Source: Segetibacter sp. 3557_3 (GTDB taxonomy: Bacteria > Bacteroidota > Bacteroidia > Chitinophagales > Chitinophagaceae). Taken from it: DNA of 64,000 bases. Shown here piece after piece: positions 55,834 to 64,000 of the stretch. Numbering within the stretch: position 1 is the stretch's first letter; every line of letters begins with the position of its first letter. The stretch covers positions 146,306-210,305 of the forward strand of contig NZ_SMSK01000012.1 of the NCBI RefSeq assembly GCF_004354985.1. Reading direction: 5' to 3'. The position numbers and the translations under genes were made by a program. Under the pieces are notes generated by a model, which saw only the letters and a list, made by a program, of their open reading frames with translations, did not search any database and had not been told where the DNA came from.

Positions 55834-55914
55834 CGGGAGCTCAGGCCCAGTCCTCCTTACCGCATGATCACAGGGCAAATAAGGGAATCTGCCCGCAAAG
55901 AGTTGAGTTATTAA

Positions 55915-56334
55915 CTACGCAGTTACAGACTGGGTTTGGCGCACCCGCCTTTTTTCGTTGACTTCAAGCGACGGTCCCTGGGTGACTTCAATTATTTCGG
56001 CGTCTTCAATGACTTCTATACCGTGACAACAATTTGCGAGTAGTATTACATCGCCGGTATGTAAAATGCGATCCGCAATAAAAACGTGCTGGGTGTCAAA
56101 CAGCCTGATTTTTACGGTGCCCGACTTAATGTAAAGCACCTCTTCCGTGCTTGTTAACTTTCTTTCAATCACCCGGTGAATGTGCGGCTGCACAACATAG
56201 CCCCGCGGCCGGTTCATATAACCCAGTTGTTGAGAAAAGGTAAGCGGCGTAAAAAATTCAATTCCCTTGTTGTTATAAGTTGCCCTTAAGATTATTGCGA
56301 CAATCGCATCGCCTTCAACTATTTTTTCAATCAT
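55915..56334 (-). CDS. Cupin-fold protein of unknown function
   Basis: A 139-residue cytoplasmic protein with one double-stranded beta-helix domain: PHIHRVIERKLTSTEEVLYI supplies the metal-type histidines and glutamate, and GTVKIRLFD with GDVILLANCCHGIEVIED the second cupin motif. The wording resembles cupins found with polysaccharide biosynthesis genes, but no such cluster is nearby. It is convergent with the GH28 gene, 81 bases away. Reaction unknown. Confidence 0.82.
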   Translation of the reverse strand: MIEKIVEGDAIVAIILRATYNNKGIEFFTPLTFSQQLGYMNRPRGYVVQPHIHRVIERKLTSTEEVLYIKSGTVKIRLFDTQHVFIADRILHTGDVILLANCCHGIEVIEDAEIIEVTQGPSLEVNEKRRVRQTQSVTA

Positions 56335-56648
56335 GGGGAAAGGTTTTGTTGCTTACAGTCGCGGGAAGATACATCTTGTTCAAAATCCTGGCTATGCAAG
56401 TCGCAAGTCCTGAATATTTATAATCTCATTCTAATGCCAGCTACCGTAACCTGCATATTCACACCTGCTTACCCGGAAATATCAGCTTAGGTTTTGCTTG
56501 AAATCAGATTGCTCAACCTTCTCCACCTTCCCTGTGGTATCTGATCACACCGGTGACTGATCTTGCATAAGCATCGAATCCGTTACCGCTCAGCTCTTAT
56601 CAAGCATATCGCATTACTCCTAATGTATCCACGGAATGAAAGCGCGAC
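56335..56648. other. Intergenic gap, nothing recognised
   Basis: 314 bases; a CACCGGTG palindrome near 56550 is the only regular structure I noticed. Confidence 0.35.
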
Positions 56649-57869
56649 CTATTGGTAGGCTACCCGGTATATTACTCCATTGGTATCATCGGAAACCAGG
56701 AGCGATCCATCGGAATGCATGGCCAGTCCGACGAGCCTGCCAAAGTGCGCCTTATTGTTATTGACCAGGAAGCCACTAAGAAAATCATCAAATCGCACAG
56801 GCTTGCCGCCTTCAAAATGCATGCGCACGACTTTATAACCAGAAGGCTCGCTTCGGTTCCATGAACCCCGCATGGCGACAAAAGCATCGTTGCGATATTC
56901 AGCGGGATATTTAGTGCCTGTGTAGAATACCATTTGCATCGGTGCCGCATGTGCATCATATACCAGGGTGGGTAAGGTGCTTAGTGCAAGGTATTGTGCA
57001 TAGGTAGTGTCGCCTTGCGGCCTGTCGGCGGGGTTATATTTTCCTTCACCAAAGATATATGGCCAACCATAATTGGCATTTTGCTTAATCAGGTTAACTT
57101 CTTCTTTTTGTTCATCATCACCGAGCCAGTCGATTCCATGATCCATTCCCCAGAATTCACCTGTTTGTGGATGCCAGCCAAAACCAATAGTATTCCGTAA
57201 GCCTTTTGCATACACGGTCATATTGGTTCCATCGAGATTGGAGCGCACCATTGTCGCGTTTAGCGGGTTTGGCTCAGGGCAGGCATTACAGGTACTGCCA
57301 ACCGAGATGTAGAGCATATTATCAGGTCCGATTGCAAGGGTCCTGTTTGGATGCTGACCTCCATCGGGAAGTTTATCTGTAATCATCTGGGGAGCATCAA
57401 GGCTGCCATCGGCTTTGATGGTGGCGGTAAAGACTTCCCGCACAGCTGCGATATACATTTTGCCATTGTGGATCGCGAGGCCATGAGCCTGTTTGATGGT
57501 AGCGACAGTTTGTTTTACATCTGAAACTCCGTCGCCATTGGTGTCTTTAAGTAATACTACCGTACCGGCATCGCGATCAGAAAAGTAAACATTGCCAGGA
57601 GCGCCGGTGACCAGTATCCTTGGTTTACCCAATTGTTCAGCGAATTTAGTGACGGTAAATCCTGATGGCACTTTAAGTTGTCGTACATTTTCTGTTGAGG
57701 CAGGTGCAAGCGCAGGCCTGAAAACATAACCATTGATTTGTGCAGTGGTTGTAGTGTCCTTGGTTTCGGGGATCATCCAGATCCAAAAGTCTGTATCGTC
57801 TTTACTGCAACTGTAAAAAGCCAGCATTACCAAAGCAGCAATGCCACTTAGTTTCAAAAATGATTTCAT
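56649..57869 (-). CDS. Sorbosone/PQQ-type sugar dehydrogenase-like propeller lipoprotein
   Basis: A 406-residue lipoprotein. I chose the ATG at 57869 over 57902, because it places Cys21 (LVMLAFYSC) correctly. The six-bladed propeller of the glucose/sorbosone dehydrogenase type begins near residue 60: GKPRILVTGAPGNVYFSDRD, HGLAIHNGKMYIAAV, HPNRTLAIGPDNMLYISVGS, then CNAC and EPNPLNATM, GLRNTIGFGWHPQTGEFWG, GWPYIFGEGKYNP, MRGSWNRSEPSGYKVV and DDTNGVIYRVAY. These are the conserved landmarks of the GSDH family, whose characterised members use PQQ to oxidise sugars; whether this host makes or takes up PQQ is not visible. It is exported and periplasmic or surface-anchored. Single gene. Confidence 0.9.
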   Translation of the reverse strand: MKSFLKLSGIAALVMLAFYSCSKDDTDFWIWMIPETKDTTTTAQINGYVFRPALAPASTENVRQLKVPSGFTVTKFAEQLGKPRILVTGAPGNVYFSDRDAGTVVLLKDTNGDGVSDVKQTVATIKQAHGLAIHNGKMYIAAVREVFTATIKADGSLDAPQMITDKLPDGGQHPNRTLAIGPDNMLYISVGSTCNACPEPNPLNATMVRSNLDGTNMTVYAKGLRNTIGFGWHPQTGEFWGMDHGIDWLGDDEQKEEVNLIKQNANYGWPYIFGEGKYNPADRPQGDTTYAQYLALSTLPTLVYDAHAAPMQMVFYTGTKYPAEYRNDAFVAMRGSWNRSEPSGYKVVRMHFEGGKPVRFDDFLSGFLVNNNKAHFGRLVGLAMHSDGSLLVSDDTNGVIYRVAYQ

Positions 57870-58312
57870 AGATCTTGAATTGATTTGCAGGATTAAATTC
57901 AATTTTTGTACCCGTTTGCCGATGGCAAAGAATTGTGCTTTCGTTCATTTGGCAGTTTTGCGTGTTCATCTTTTCAGTGGACGGACCCGATGATATTTAT
58001 ACGTTTGTGTGACTTGGTTGAGAAAGGATTGGAAGCCTGTAGATTTAATTGCCCCTTGCTGTTCCTCCCGACATGGTGTACGAAGACTCCTCAAAGCAAC
58101 TTCTGCCTGGCAACGGGTTATCCAGCAATCATCCGTTATTTATCACCCCGATGATCCCTCCGTTAGCCCGGCTCACGGGTAACTGTTCATCTTCAAAGAT
58201 CGATCGCTGTTGCATTTTCTTGATTTTTGTTTTTTAAACGTACGGCAAAACGGAGGCAGCGTAAGTTTTCGGTAAATTGTCTCCAACTTTCCATTCATCA
58301 AAATGTTGCACT
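57870..58312. other. Divergent intergenic region before the SusC/SusD operon
   Basis: 443 bases between the divergent dehydrogenase and SusC genes; both promoters must lie here. A TAAGTTTT at 58262-58269 resembles a -7 element but no TTG stands at the right distance, so I do not call it. Confidence 0.45.
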
Positions 58313-61300
58313 ATGAAAATGCTTTTTCTTCCCAGGGGAGCCTTTATGGTTATCCTGCTGCTTTTCTACTCGCTTACTTTTTCACAAACAGGTTTCAGGG
58401 TCACCGGCAAGGTCAGCAATGAACAGGGTGAGGGCCTGTCGGGTGTAACCGTGCAGGTGAAAAACACCACTGCTGCCGCTTCAACCGGTAACGACGGATC
58501 GTTTACGATTAACGCACCGTCAGGCAATGCAACTCTTGTTTTTAGTTATGTGGGATTTGCCTCGCAGGAGATTGCCCTCCGAAACAGGGCGCAGGTGAAT
58601 GTTACCATGGCTGCAGCAGCGGCCGCACTTGAGAATGTAGTGGTTGTAGGTTATGGTACCCAAAAACGGAGTGACGTGACAGGAGCCCTCACCAGTATCT
58701 CTGCAGAAACGCTTCGCGAACGGCCTGTTACCAATGTGCTGCAGGCACTACAGGGAAAGGCAGCGGGGATGAACGTGGGCAGTAACCTGAGACCGGGTGA
58801 ACTGCCTTCCGTGAGGATCAGGGGTAACCGTTCGATAAACGCTTCCAACGATCCCTTATATGTTGTCGATGGTATCCCGATCGTATCAGCGCTTGGTGTT
58901 ACGTCTTTTTCCATCAATGACATCAATCCAAACGATGTGGCATCGGTGGAGGTACTTAAGGATGCTTCTGCTACCGCGATTTACGGATCAAGGGGAGCAA
59001 ACGGGGTTATCCTGATCACCACAAAAAAAGGATCAAAAGGAAGGATATCCATCAATTACAATTCCACCGTTTCTCTCGACTCTTACAAAACCCTTCTCGA
59101 CTGGCAGAATGCCGGTGAGTATATCGACGAACTGCGGCAGGCACTTATCAATGGGCGCAGTTACCAGCCAACCAATCCGGCTAACCTTTTTACCGCCCCG
59201 CAACAGTGGTACCCCGACTGGGTGCTCGACTCCACAAAATTTGGAACCGCAAACATTACCAACAATATCAACCCGTTGTTAGATGCGGTAAGGAAAGGCT
59301 ATGAAAGAAATCCGGATGGTACCATCAGAACCCGGCCTACAACCCCCGAAGAGCAGGCGCTTGGCTGGCCGGCCCAGGTACCGGTATACAATTCCCAAAA
59401 CATTCCTACATACGACTGGAGAGACGCGGTTGTTCGCCAGGGAATTACCCAAAATCACCAGCTATCTATCTCAACCGGCAATGAAGCTTCACGCCTGTAT
59501 CTTTCGCTGGGCTATAACAACCAACTTGGCGTACAGCGCGACCAGGACTTCGAACGATTTAACTTAAACATCAATGGCGACATCACTGCGAATAAATGGT
59601 TAACGCTTGGAACATCTATAATCGGGTCGCTTTCCAACCAAAACTATGGGGTTAATCCACCAAATACCGCCAACACCGGTGCAAAAGACCTTTTTTCCAG
59701 AGCCGCTGAACAATACCCCTGGGCGCAACCGACAGATGCAAACGGCGTTTTTATCATAAATCCGGGAGGCAATCTAAACCAGTGGAATCCATTAATCGAT
59801 ATTGAGCAGGCGAAAAACGAGCGACGCTCCTCTTCGATTATGGCAAATGTTTTCACCGAAGTTAAGTTGACTTCGTGGCTGAAATACCGGGTGAACTTTG
59901 GCGCACAACTCCGGAATTTTAGAAACGGTGCCTGGACGGGTCCAAATGCAACCAACCACCTGACCAACCGACCCAATACTGCCGGCTACACACACGACGA
60001 AAACTTTTCATGGGTAGCAGAAAACCTGCTCTATTTCAATAAAGACTTTGGTAAGGCGCACAGCCTCGGCGCAACGTTGTTGCAGTCGGCACAAAAATCA
60101 AGAAGGGAAAGCATTAATGCTAACGTTTCCGGAACCACTATCCCGATCAGCTTGTGGTACGATCTTGGGTCCAACACAGAGGGCCGCCCACAAGGTTATG
60201 GCACAGGATTTACCGAGAACACCCTCAGTTCATTTATGGGACGGGTTAACTATACCTTGCTTAATAAATACCTGTTGACCGCTTCGGGCAGGTACGACGG
60301 TTCCTCGGTTTTATCTACCGGCAATAAATGGAGCTTCTTTCCCTCCTTTGCGCTTGCCTGGAAAATGCATGAAGAGGACTTCCTGCAAAACGCCAACTGG
60401 ATCAACGAAATTAAACCCCGTTTTGGCTATGGCGTAACCGGTAACTCGTCCGTTAATCCCTACACCACATCAGGTCCGCTCAGCAGAAACCCTTATATCT
60501 TCGGTACACTTCCGGGCATCGGCTACTTGCCGCAGCTGGTTCAAAACCCCGATCTTGGATGGGAGAAAACGGCACAATGGAATCTTGGTGTCGACTTTTC
60601 CATACTGAAACGCAGGATCTCCGGAGCCCTTGAATACTACCAGGCGACCACGACGGACCTGCTTTTCCAACGCACACTGCCAGGTGTATCCGGTTATGTA
60701 CAAAAGTTCGTAAACATTGGTCAAACCAGGAACAAAGGGGTTGAGGTTACACTAACAACCAGAAACATTGACAATAGAGATTTCAGCTGGACCACCGACC
60801 TCAACTTCGCTGCCAATACCGAAGAAATTGTTGAACTCACCAACGGCAAACAAGACATCCTTTCGGAGCGCCTGTTTATTGGTCAGCCTACCAGGGTGTT
60901 TTACCATTACGCAAATGCAGGCATCTGGCAGAATACCAAAGAGGACCTCGACGAAATGGCCAAATTCAATGCTGCCCCAGGTAACCACCGGTTTTATCCC
61001 GGTACCATTAAAATCGTTGACCAAAATGGTGACTACCGTATCAATGCAGAAGACTACGTCATTCGTGGTTCTAATCGCCCCCGGTGGACCGGTGGTATCA
61101 CAAACACCTTCCGCTACAAGGATCTTCAATTGAGCTCGTTTGTTTATGCACGTATCGGTCAAACCTATTTCGGTGGATACCCCGGTTTGTTCAGCCGCAA
61201 CGAGGCAGATCGCTGGTCGTGGAACAACCCCGGCGGAAGCTGGCCGATGGTGATCGCAGGACCATCTGTTGTCGACAACTTTTCGCCGGCAATGCAGTTC

Positions 61301-61585
61301 AACAGCGGATCATTTGTTGTGGTAAGAAATATTTCACTGTCCTACGATTTTCCCGATAAGCTCATCAACAGGGCAACGATCAAAAACCTGCAGCTGAACG
61401 TGCAGGTGCTTAACCCTTTCATCTTTGGTGGTGCTGCCGTAAAGGCCGGCATCAACCCCGATGATGAAACCAACTGGGATGCGGTATCACAGGCAAACAG
61501 CAACAACACGAGTCCGTTAGGCGGAGCAAACAACAACACTATTCTTCCACAAAGCATTGTTTTTGGCGTGCGGCTAGGCTTATAA
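58313..61585 (+). CDS. SusC/RagA-family TonB-dependent glycan transporter
   Basis: A 1090-residue outer-membrane transporter. The ATG at 58313 is chosen over an upstream TTG at 58277 because it is followed directly by a signal peptide (ending LTFSQ). A carboxypeptidase-regulatory-like domain (FRVTGKVSNEQGEGLSGVTV), a SusC-type plug opened by NVVVVGYGTQKRSDVTGALT, VRIRGNRSINASNDPLYVVDGIP and SVEVLKDASATAIYGSRGANG, and a barrel ending SIVFGVRLGL follow in the usual order. It lies 18 bases before the SusD gene, so they are co-transcribed, with a terminator after SusD. No regulator is adjacent. It probably imports oligosaccharides released by secreted enzymes such as the GH28 upstream; that link is inference. 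Confidence 0.97.
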   Translation: MKMLFLPRGAFMVILLLFYSLTFSQTGFRVTGKVSNEQGEGLSGVTVQVKNTTAAASTGNDGSFTINAPSGNATLVFSYVGFASQEIALRNRAQVNVTMAAAAAALENVVVVGYGTQKRSDVTGALTSISAETLRERPVTNVLQALQGKAAGMNVGSNLRPGELPSVRIRGNRSINASNDPLYVVDGIPIVSALGVTSFSINDINPNDVASVEVLKDASATAIYGSRGANGVILITTKKGSKGRISINYNSTVSLDSYKTLLDWQNAGEYIDELRQALINGRSYQPTNPANLFTAPQQWYPDWVLDSTKFGTANITNNINPLLDAVRKGYERNPDGTIRTRPTTPEEQALGWPAQVPVYNSQNIPTYDWRDAVVRQGITQNHQLSISTGNEASRLYLSLGYNNQLGVQRDQDFERFNLNINGDITANKWLTLGTSIIGSLSNQNYGVNPPNTANTGAKDLFSRAAEQYPWAQPTDANGVFIINPGGNLNQWNPLIDIEQAKNERRSSSIMANVFTEVKLTSWLKYRVNFGAQLRNFRNGAWTGPNATNHLTNRPNTAGYTHDENFSWVAENLLYFNKDFGKAHSLGATLLQSAQKSRRESINANVSGTTIPISLWYDLGSNTEGRPQGYGTGFTENTLSSFMGRVNYTLLNKYLLTASGRYDGSSVLSTGNKWSFFPSFALAWKMHEEDFLQNANWINEIKPRFGYGVTGNSSVNPYTTSGPLSRNPYIFGTLPGIGYLPQLVQNPDLGWEKTAQWNLGVDFSILKRRISGALEYYQATTTDLLFQRTLPGVSGYVQKFVNIGQTRNKGVEVTLTTRNIDNRDFSWTTDLNFAANTEEIVELTNGKQDILSERLFIGQPTRVFYHYANAGIWQNTKEDLDEMAKFNAAPGNHRFYPGTIKIVDQNGDYRINAEDYVIRGSNRPRWTGGITNTFRYKDLQLSSFVYARIGQTYFGGYPGLFSRNEADRWSWNNPGGSWPMVIAGPSVVDNFSPAMQFNSGSFVVVRNISLSYDFPDKLINRATIKNLQLNVQVLNPFIFGGAAVKAGINPDDETNWDAVSQANSNNTSPLGGANNNTILPQSIVFGVRLGL

Positions 61586-61603
61586 CCCAATAAAAGTATT
61601 ATT

Positions 61604-63748
61604 ATGAAAAGAAGTTTTTTAGCCATAATGATCCTCTTCAGCTTTTTCGCTTCGTGCAAAAAGTTTCTCGAAGAGCGGCAGGTGGCCAATCTTACCCAGG
61701 ATTATTACAATAATGAAAGTGGTCTTGAGGCGCTCATCAGCGGGTTGTATGTGTACGCCCGTGTTAAGCATGAATGGGATGCAAGTGGTGCCAGGTTAAC
61801 GGAAACAGAAACCGATGCCTACCAGACTGCAAATACCCTTTTCGCAACCATGAGTGCTGCATCCTATGGTTCTGATGTGAGCACTATTGCGACCAACGTA
61901 AATAACTATCTCGGAAGCGCGAATTCCAACTATGCGCCAATGGGGGCGTACCCGCATATCAACAATTGCAACATCGCGCTCGACATTATCGACAATACCA
62001 AACCTGGTAAGTTCGGCACCGATGATGCCTTTAGAAGAGCAAGGCGTGCCGAAATACTGTTCCTCCGTTCCTGGGCCTATTACCTGGTGTCTAATCAACT
62101 TGGAGATGTGCCGTTGCTGCTGACACCACGGAGAGAAGATAACGGGATTTACAATTATCCGAAGGCCCGGCTTGAGGACATCTATAAGCAGATTATCAGC
62201 GACGTTCGATATGCTTACGAAAACCTGCCCGTAACTACCGTAAGGGGACGCGCATCAAAACTCGCAGCGGGTCATTTCCTTGCGAAGCTTTACCTCAACC
62301 GTGCACAAGCTGCGCCTTTCCAAAACAGTGGAGAAGTGCACCTTAAAATGTTGTACAAGGGCAGCGTTGCCACTGATCTTGACTCATCAATTGCCATCGC
62401 AACCGAGGTGATCAACGCCGCTGGTGGGGTTGGTGGTCTTGCCCCGGATTACTGGATGCTGTTCGATCCAAAAACATCTGAAACCACACCGCACAGGGAA
62501 GTATTGTTTGCCGCCCAATTTGACGTGAATACAACCCTGAATGGACGCTTTGGTGGTAACCGGTCTGTTAACTACCACATCGGCGATTATACCAGTGCTA
62601 CGGGTGTAACAAGGGTTATGGCTTATGGTCGACCATTTGGTATCTTCAAGCCAACCGACTGGGGATACGATAACTTCCGCGATAAAGTAAACGACTCGCG
62701 TTATTACAAAACCTTCCAATACGAATACATCAGCAATGCTACAGGTTCATTTACCTGGAACGCCGGTGCTGCTGCATGGTGGAACGCCAACCGGCCAACG
62801 GGTGAACCCGCAGTTGTGGTAGGGGCGCCTCGTGCGACTTCCGGCAGGCGCGCGTTGATTTATCTTGAGAACGACATTACCGAGGCCCTTGACTCCACAC
62901 GAGTAATGAGCCAGCCTTACCAGTTTATGGTACGGTGGATAAGGTCGGCGGTAACAGGCCGGCTGTATTATCGTTTATGGTACAATGGCGAAAACATGGG
63001 TTTGAACACGGGTAGAACAGCCCCATACCTTTCCTCGAAGAAGTACACCGATCCATTGCGCGGTGGAAGTGCCGACGAGTCGAACTTCAACAGCGAAGCG
63101 GGTACACGTGACGCGATATTGATGCGTTTGGCAGAGACCTACCTTATTCGGGCAGAGGCATATGGTCGCAAGGGCCAGTATGCGCAGGCCGTCTCCGACA
63201 TCAACGTACTGCGCGAGCGGGCGGCTTATAAATCGGGTGAACAACGGCCTAACGTGTTGGTGGAGTGGGAGCCCAAAGCAACAACCCTTACTGCTGCCGA
63301 AAGAACCCCACCCTATTCGGCATTAAACTCCTTTAGCCGGATCATGGCAACCGAAAACCATTTTACACCCGGAACCCCTGAGGCAGTCGCCGAAGGTTAT
63401 ATTCCAACGGTCACCTCGAAACAGGATATGTTCATCCACTTCATCTATAATGAAAAAGCGCGGGAGTTTTTATCTGAAGGACTTCAATGGGAGGACCTGC
63501 ACAATGCCGGTATACTTTACGAGCGGGTGGTTTACCTTAACCAGACCGCATCTCCGTTGACAGGCCTATGGCCCGTAGCGTTCAACACAGCGAATGGAAA
63601 CGGGCAAAATGGAAATGGTAAAGGACAAATGCGCAAAGAGTATACGTTCCGTCCATGGCCAAATGCCTACCTGGTTCAATTAACCGATGAAACCGGCAAC
63701 CCGCTTGATGCCGCGGCGAGGAAAGCATACCAGAACCCTGGTTACTAA
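61604..63748 (+). CDS. RagB/SusD-family glycan-binding lipoprotein
   Basis: A 714-residue surface lipoprotein, longer than the usual 500-600. The lipoprotein signal is LAIMILFSFFAS followed by Cys18. The mature part shows the SusD plan: KFLEERQVANLTQDYYNNES, the helical repeat region (RARRAEILFLRSWAYYLVSNQLGDVPLLL; ASKLAAGHFLAKLYLNRA), an insert from about 330 to 480, ETYLIRAEAYGRKGQYAQAV and the terminal NEKAREFLSEGLQWEDL. It forms with the SusC protein the import complex, as lid. The insert may carry a substrate-specific binding site; this is inference. Confidence 0.95.
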   Translation: MKRSFLAIMILFSFFASCKKFLEERQVANLTQDYYNNESGLEALISGLYVYARVKHEWDASGARLTETETDAYQTANTLFATMSAASYGSDVSTIATNVNNYLGSANSNYAPMGAYPHINNCNIALDIIDNTKPGKFGTDDAFRRARRAEILFLRSWAYYLVSNQLGDVPLLLTPRREDNGIYNYPKARLEDIYKQIISDVRYAYENLPVTTVRGRASKLAAGHFLAKLYLNRAQAAPFQNSGEVHLKMLYKGSVATDLDSSIAIATEVINAAGGVGGLAPDYWMLFDPKTSETTPHREVLFAAQFDVNTTLNGRFGGNRSVNYHIGDYTSATGVTRVMAYGRPFGIFKPTDWGYDNFRDKVNDSRYYKTFQYEYISNATGSFTWNAGAAAWWNANRPTGEPAVVVGAPRATSGRRALIYLENDITEALDSTRVMSQPYQFMVRWIRSAVTGRLYYRLWYNGENMGLNTGRTAPYLSSKKYTDPLRGGSADESNFNSEAGTRDAILMRLAETYLIRAEAYGRKGQYAQAVSDINVLRERAAYKSGEQRPNVLVEWEPKATTLTAAERTPPYSALNSFSRIMATENHFTPGTPEAVAEGYIPTVTSKQDMFIHFIYNEKAREFLSEGLQWEDLHNAGILYERVVYLNQTASPLTGLWPVAFNTANGNGQNGNGKGQMRKEYTFRPWPNAYLVQLTDETGNPLDAAARKAYQNPGY

Positions 63749-63766
63749 TAAATTACTTTTTTCGAT

Positions 63767-63804
63767 AACAAAAGGGTTGGCTTCAGGGTCAACCCTTTTT
63801 GTTT
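63767..63804 (+). terminator. Intrinsic terminator of the SusC/SusD operon
   Basis: AACAAAAGGGTTG pairs with CAACCCTTTTTGTT around a short loop, beginning 18 bases after the SusD stop, followed by a T-rich end. Confidence 0.88.
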
Positions 63805-63877
63805 AGTGCAGTGCACAAATAATTGGGGTAACCTAGGTTAAGCTTTTTTATGGACCCGGCTGTGGCAATTCAATTAA

Positions 63878-63898
63878 GCATCGTTGCGTCGCACTCTT
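63878..63898 (+). repeat. Dispersed 21-22-bp intergenic repeat, copy 3
   Basis: GCATCGTTGCGTCGCACTC followed by TT, identical to 10060-10080 over 21 bases; lies 74 bases beyond the SusC/SusD terminator in otherwise featureless DNA. Confidence 0.85.
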
Positions 63899-64000
63899 CA
63901 ATGATGAGATTACGCTGCACCACTGAAAGGAAAATGATATTTTGGTTGTTTTCGCCTCTATATATTAAGCATTTTAGTGCTAAGTTGATAAGTTAAAAAG

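Noticed and set aside
56540..56570. CACCGGTG palindrome as a third member of the ATCACC/GGTGAT operator set
   Set aside because: The outer bases do not match the half-sites and it is not close to a start codon.

Overview
The window looks like chromosomal DNA of a Bacteroidota bacterium, most likely of the Chitinophagaceae (Chitinophaga/Niastella-like). The grounds are SusC/SusD pairs, a hybrid two-component system with a periplasmic propeller sensor, GH43/GH97/GH28 secreted enzymes, many small lipoproteins, Tat-exported hydrolases, the Bacteroidota-type promoter pattern TTG-N20-TATTTTTG at 24033-24063, and no classical strong Shine-Dalgarno sites. No rRNA, tRNA, cas, integrase or transposase gene was found.

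Layout. 1-13755: the end of a polysaccharide utilisation locus (PUL): SusD-like protein (5' end outside the window), a surface lipoprotein, a reverse-strand hybrid sensor/regulator, GH43, GH97 (retaining type) and a secreted macroglobulin/plug-domain protein. The enzyme pair suggests arabinose- or xylose-containing glycans. 14158-30374: single-gene housekeeping and accessory units: lipoproteins, a serine hydrolase, a metallo-beta-lactamase-fold hydrolase, a DUF4062/NB-ARC/TPR STAND ATPase (possible NLR-like defence protein), SRPBCC, DinB, methyltransferase, alpha/beta hydrolase, a RibD-type reductase and a flavin oxidoreductase. Two decayed genes, a dihydrofolate-reductase-family gene and a cupin gene, can be reconstructed across stop codons and frameshifts. 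A tandem array of about 117-bp units lies at 27.1-27.9 kb.

30.9-50 kb is the most unusual part. After a compact three-hairpin candidate RNA come four very different secreted proteins: 17 ELW-DGT repeats; two TIG plus seven-blade FG-GAP proteins; and a double beta-helix protein. All four end in the same 247-248-residue C-terminal module, which carries two expanded dockerin-like calcium loops and a final QQL. The first three are each followed by the same low-complexity spacer cassette; the last cassette abuts a beta-lactamase-family gene that has lost its N-terminal half. A second tandem array lies at 42.1-43.1 kb. This set of proteins is my best candidate for an undescribed system: a family of exchangeable extracellular domains carried on a common C-terminal sorting, anchoring or assembly module.

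50.3-54.3 kb holds a His-rich exported protein, a siderophore-type TonB receptor and a DUF4198 protein, probably one metal-uptake unit. 54.5-63.8 kb holds a GH28 pectinase, a cupin, a sorbosone/PQQ-type propeller lipoprotein and a complete SusC/SusD pair with a terminator, consistent with a pectin-related PUL. A 21-22-bp sequence is scattered in three intergenic sites of the window.
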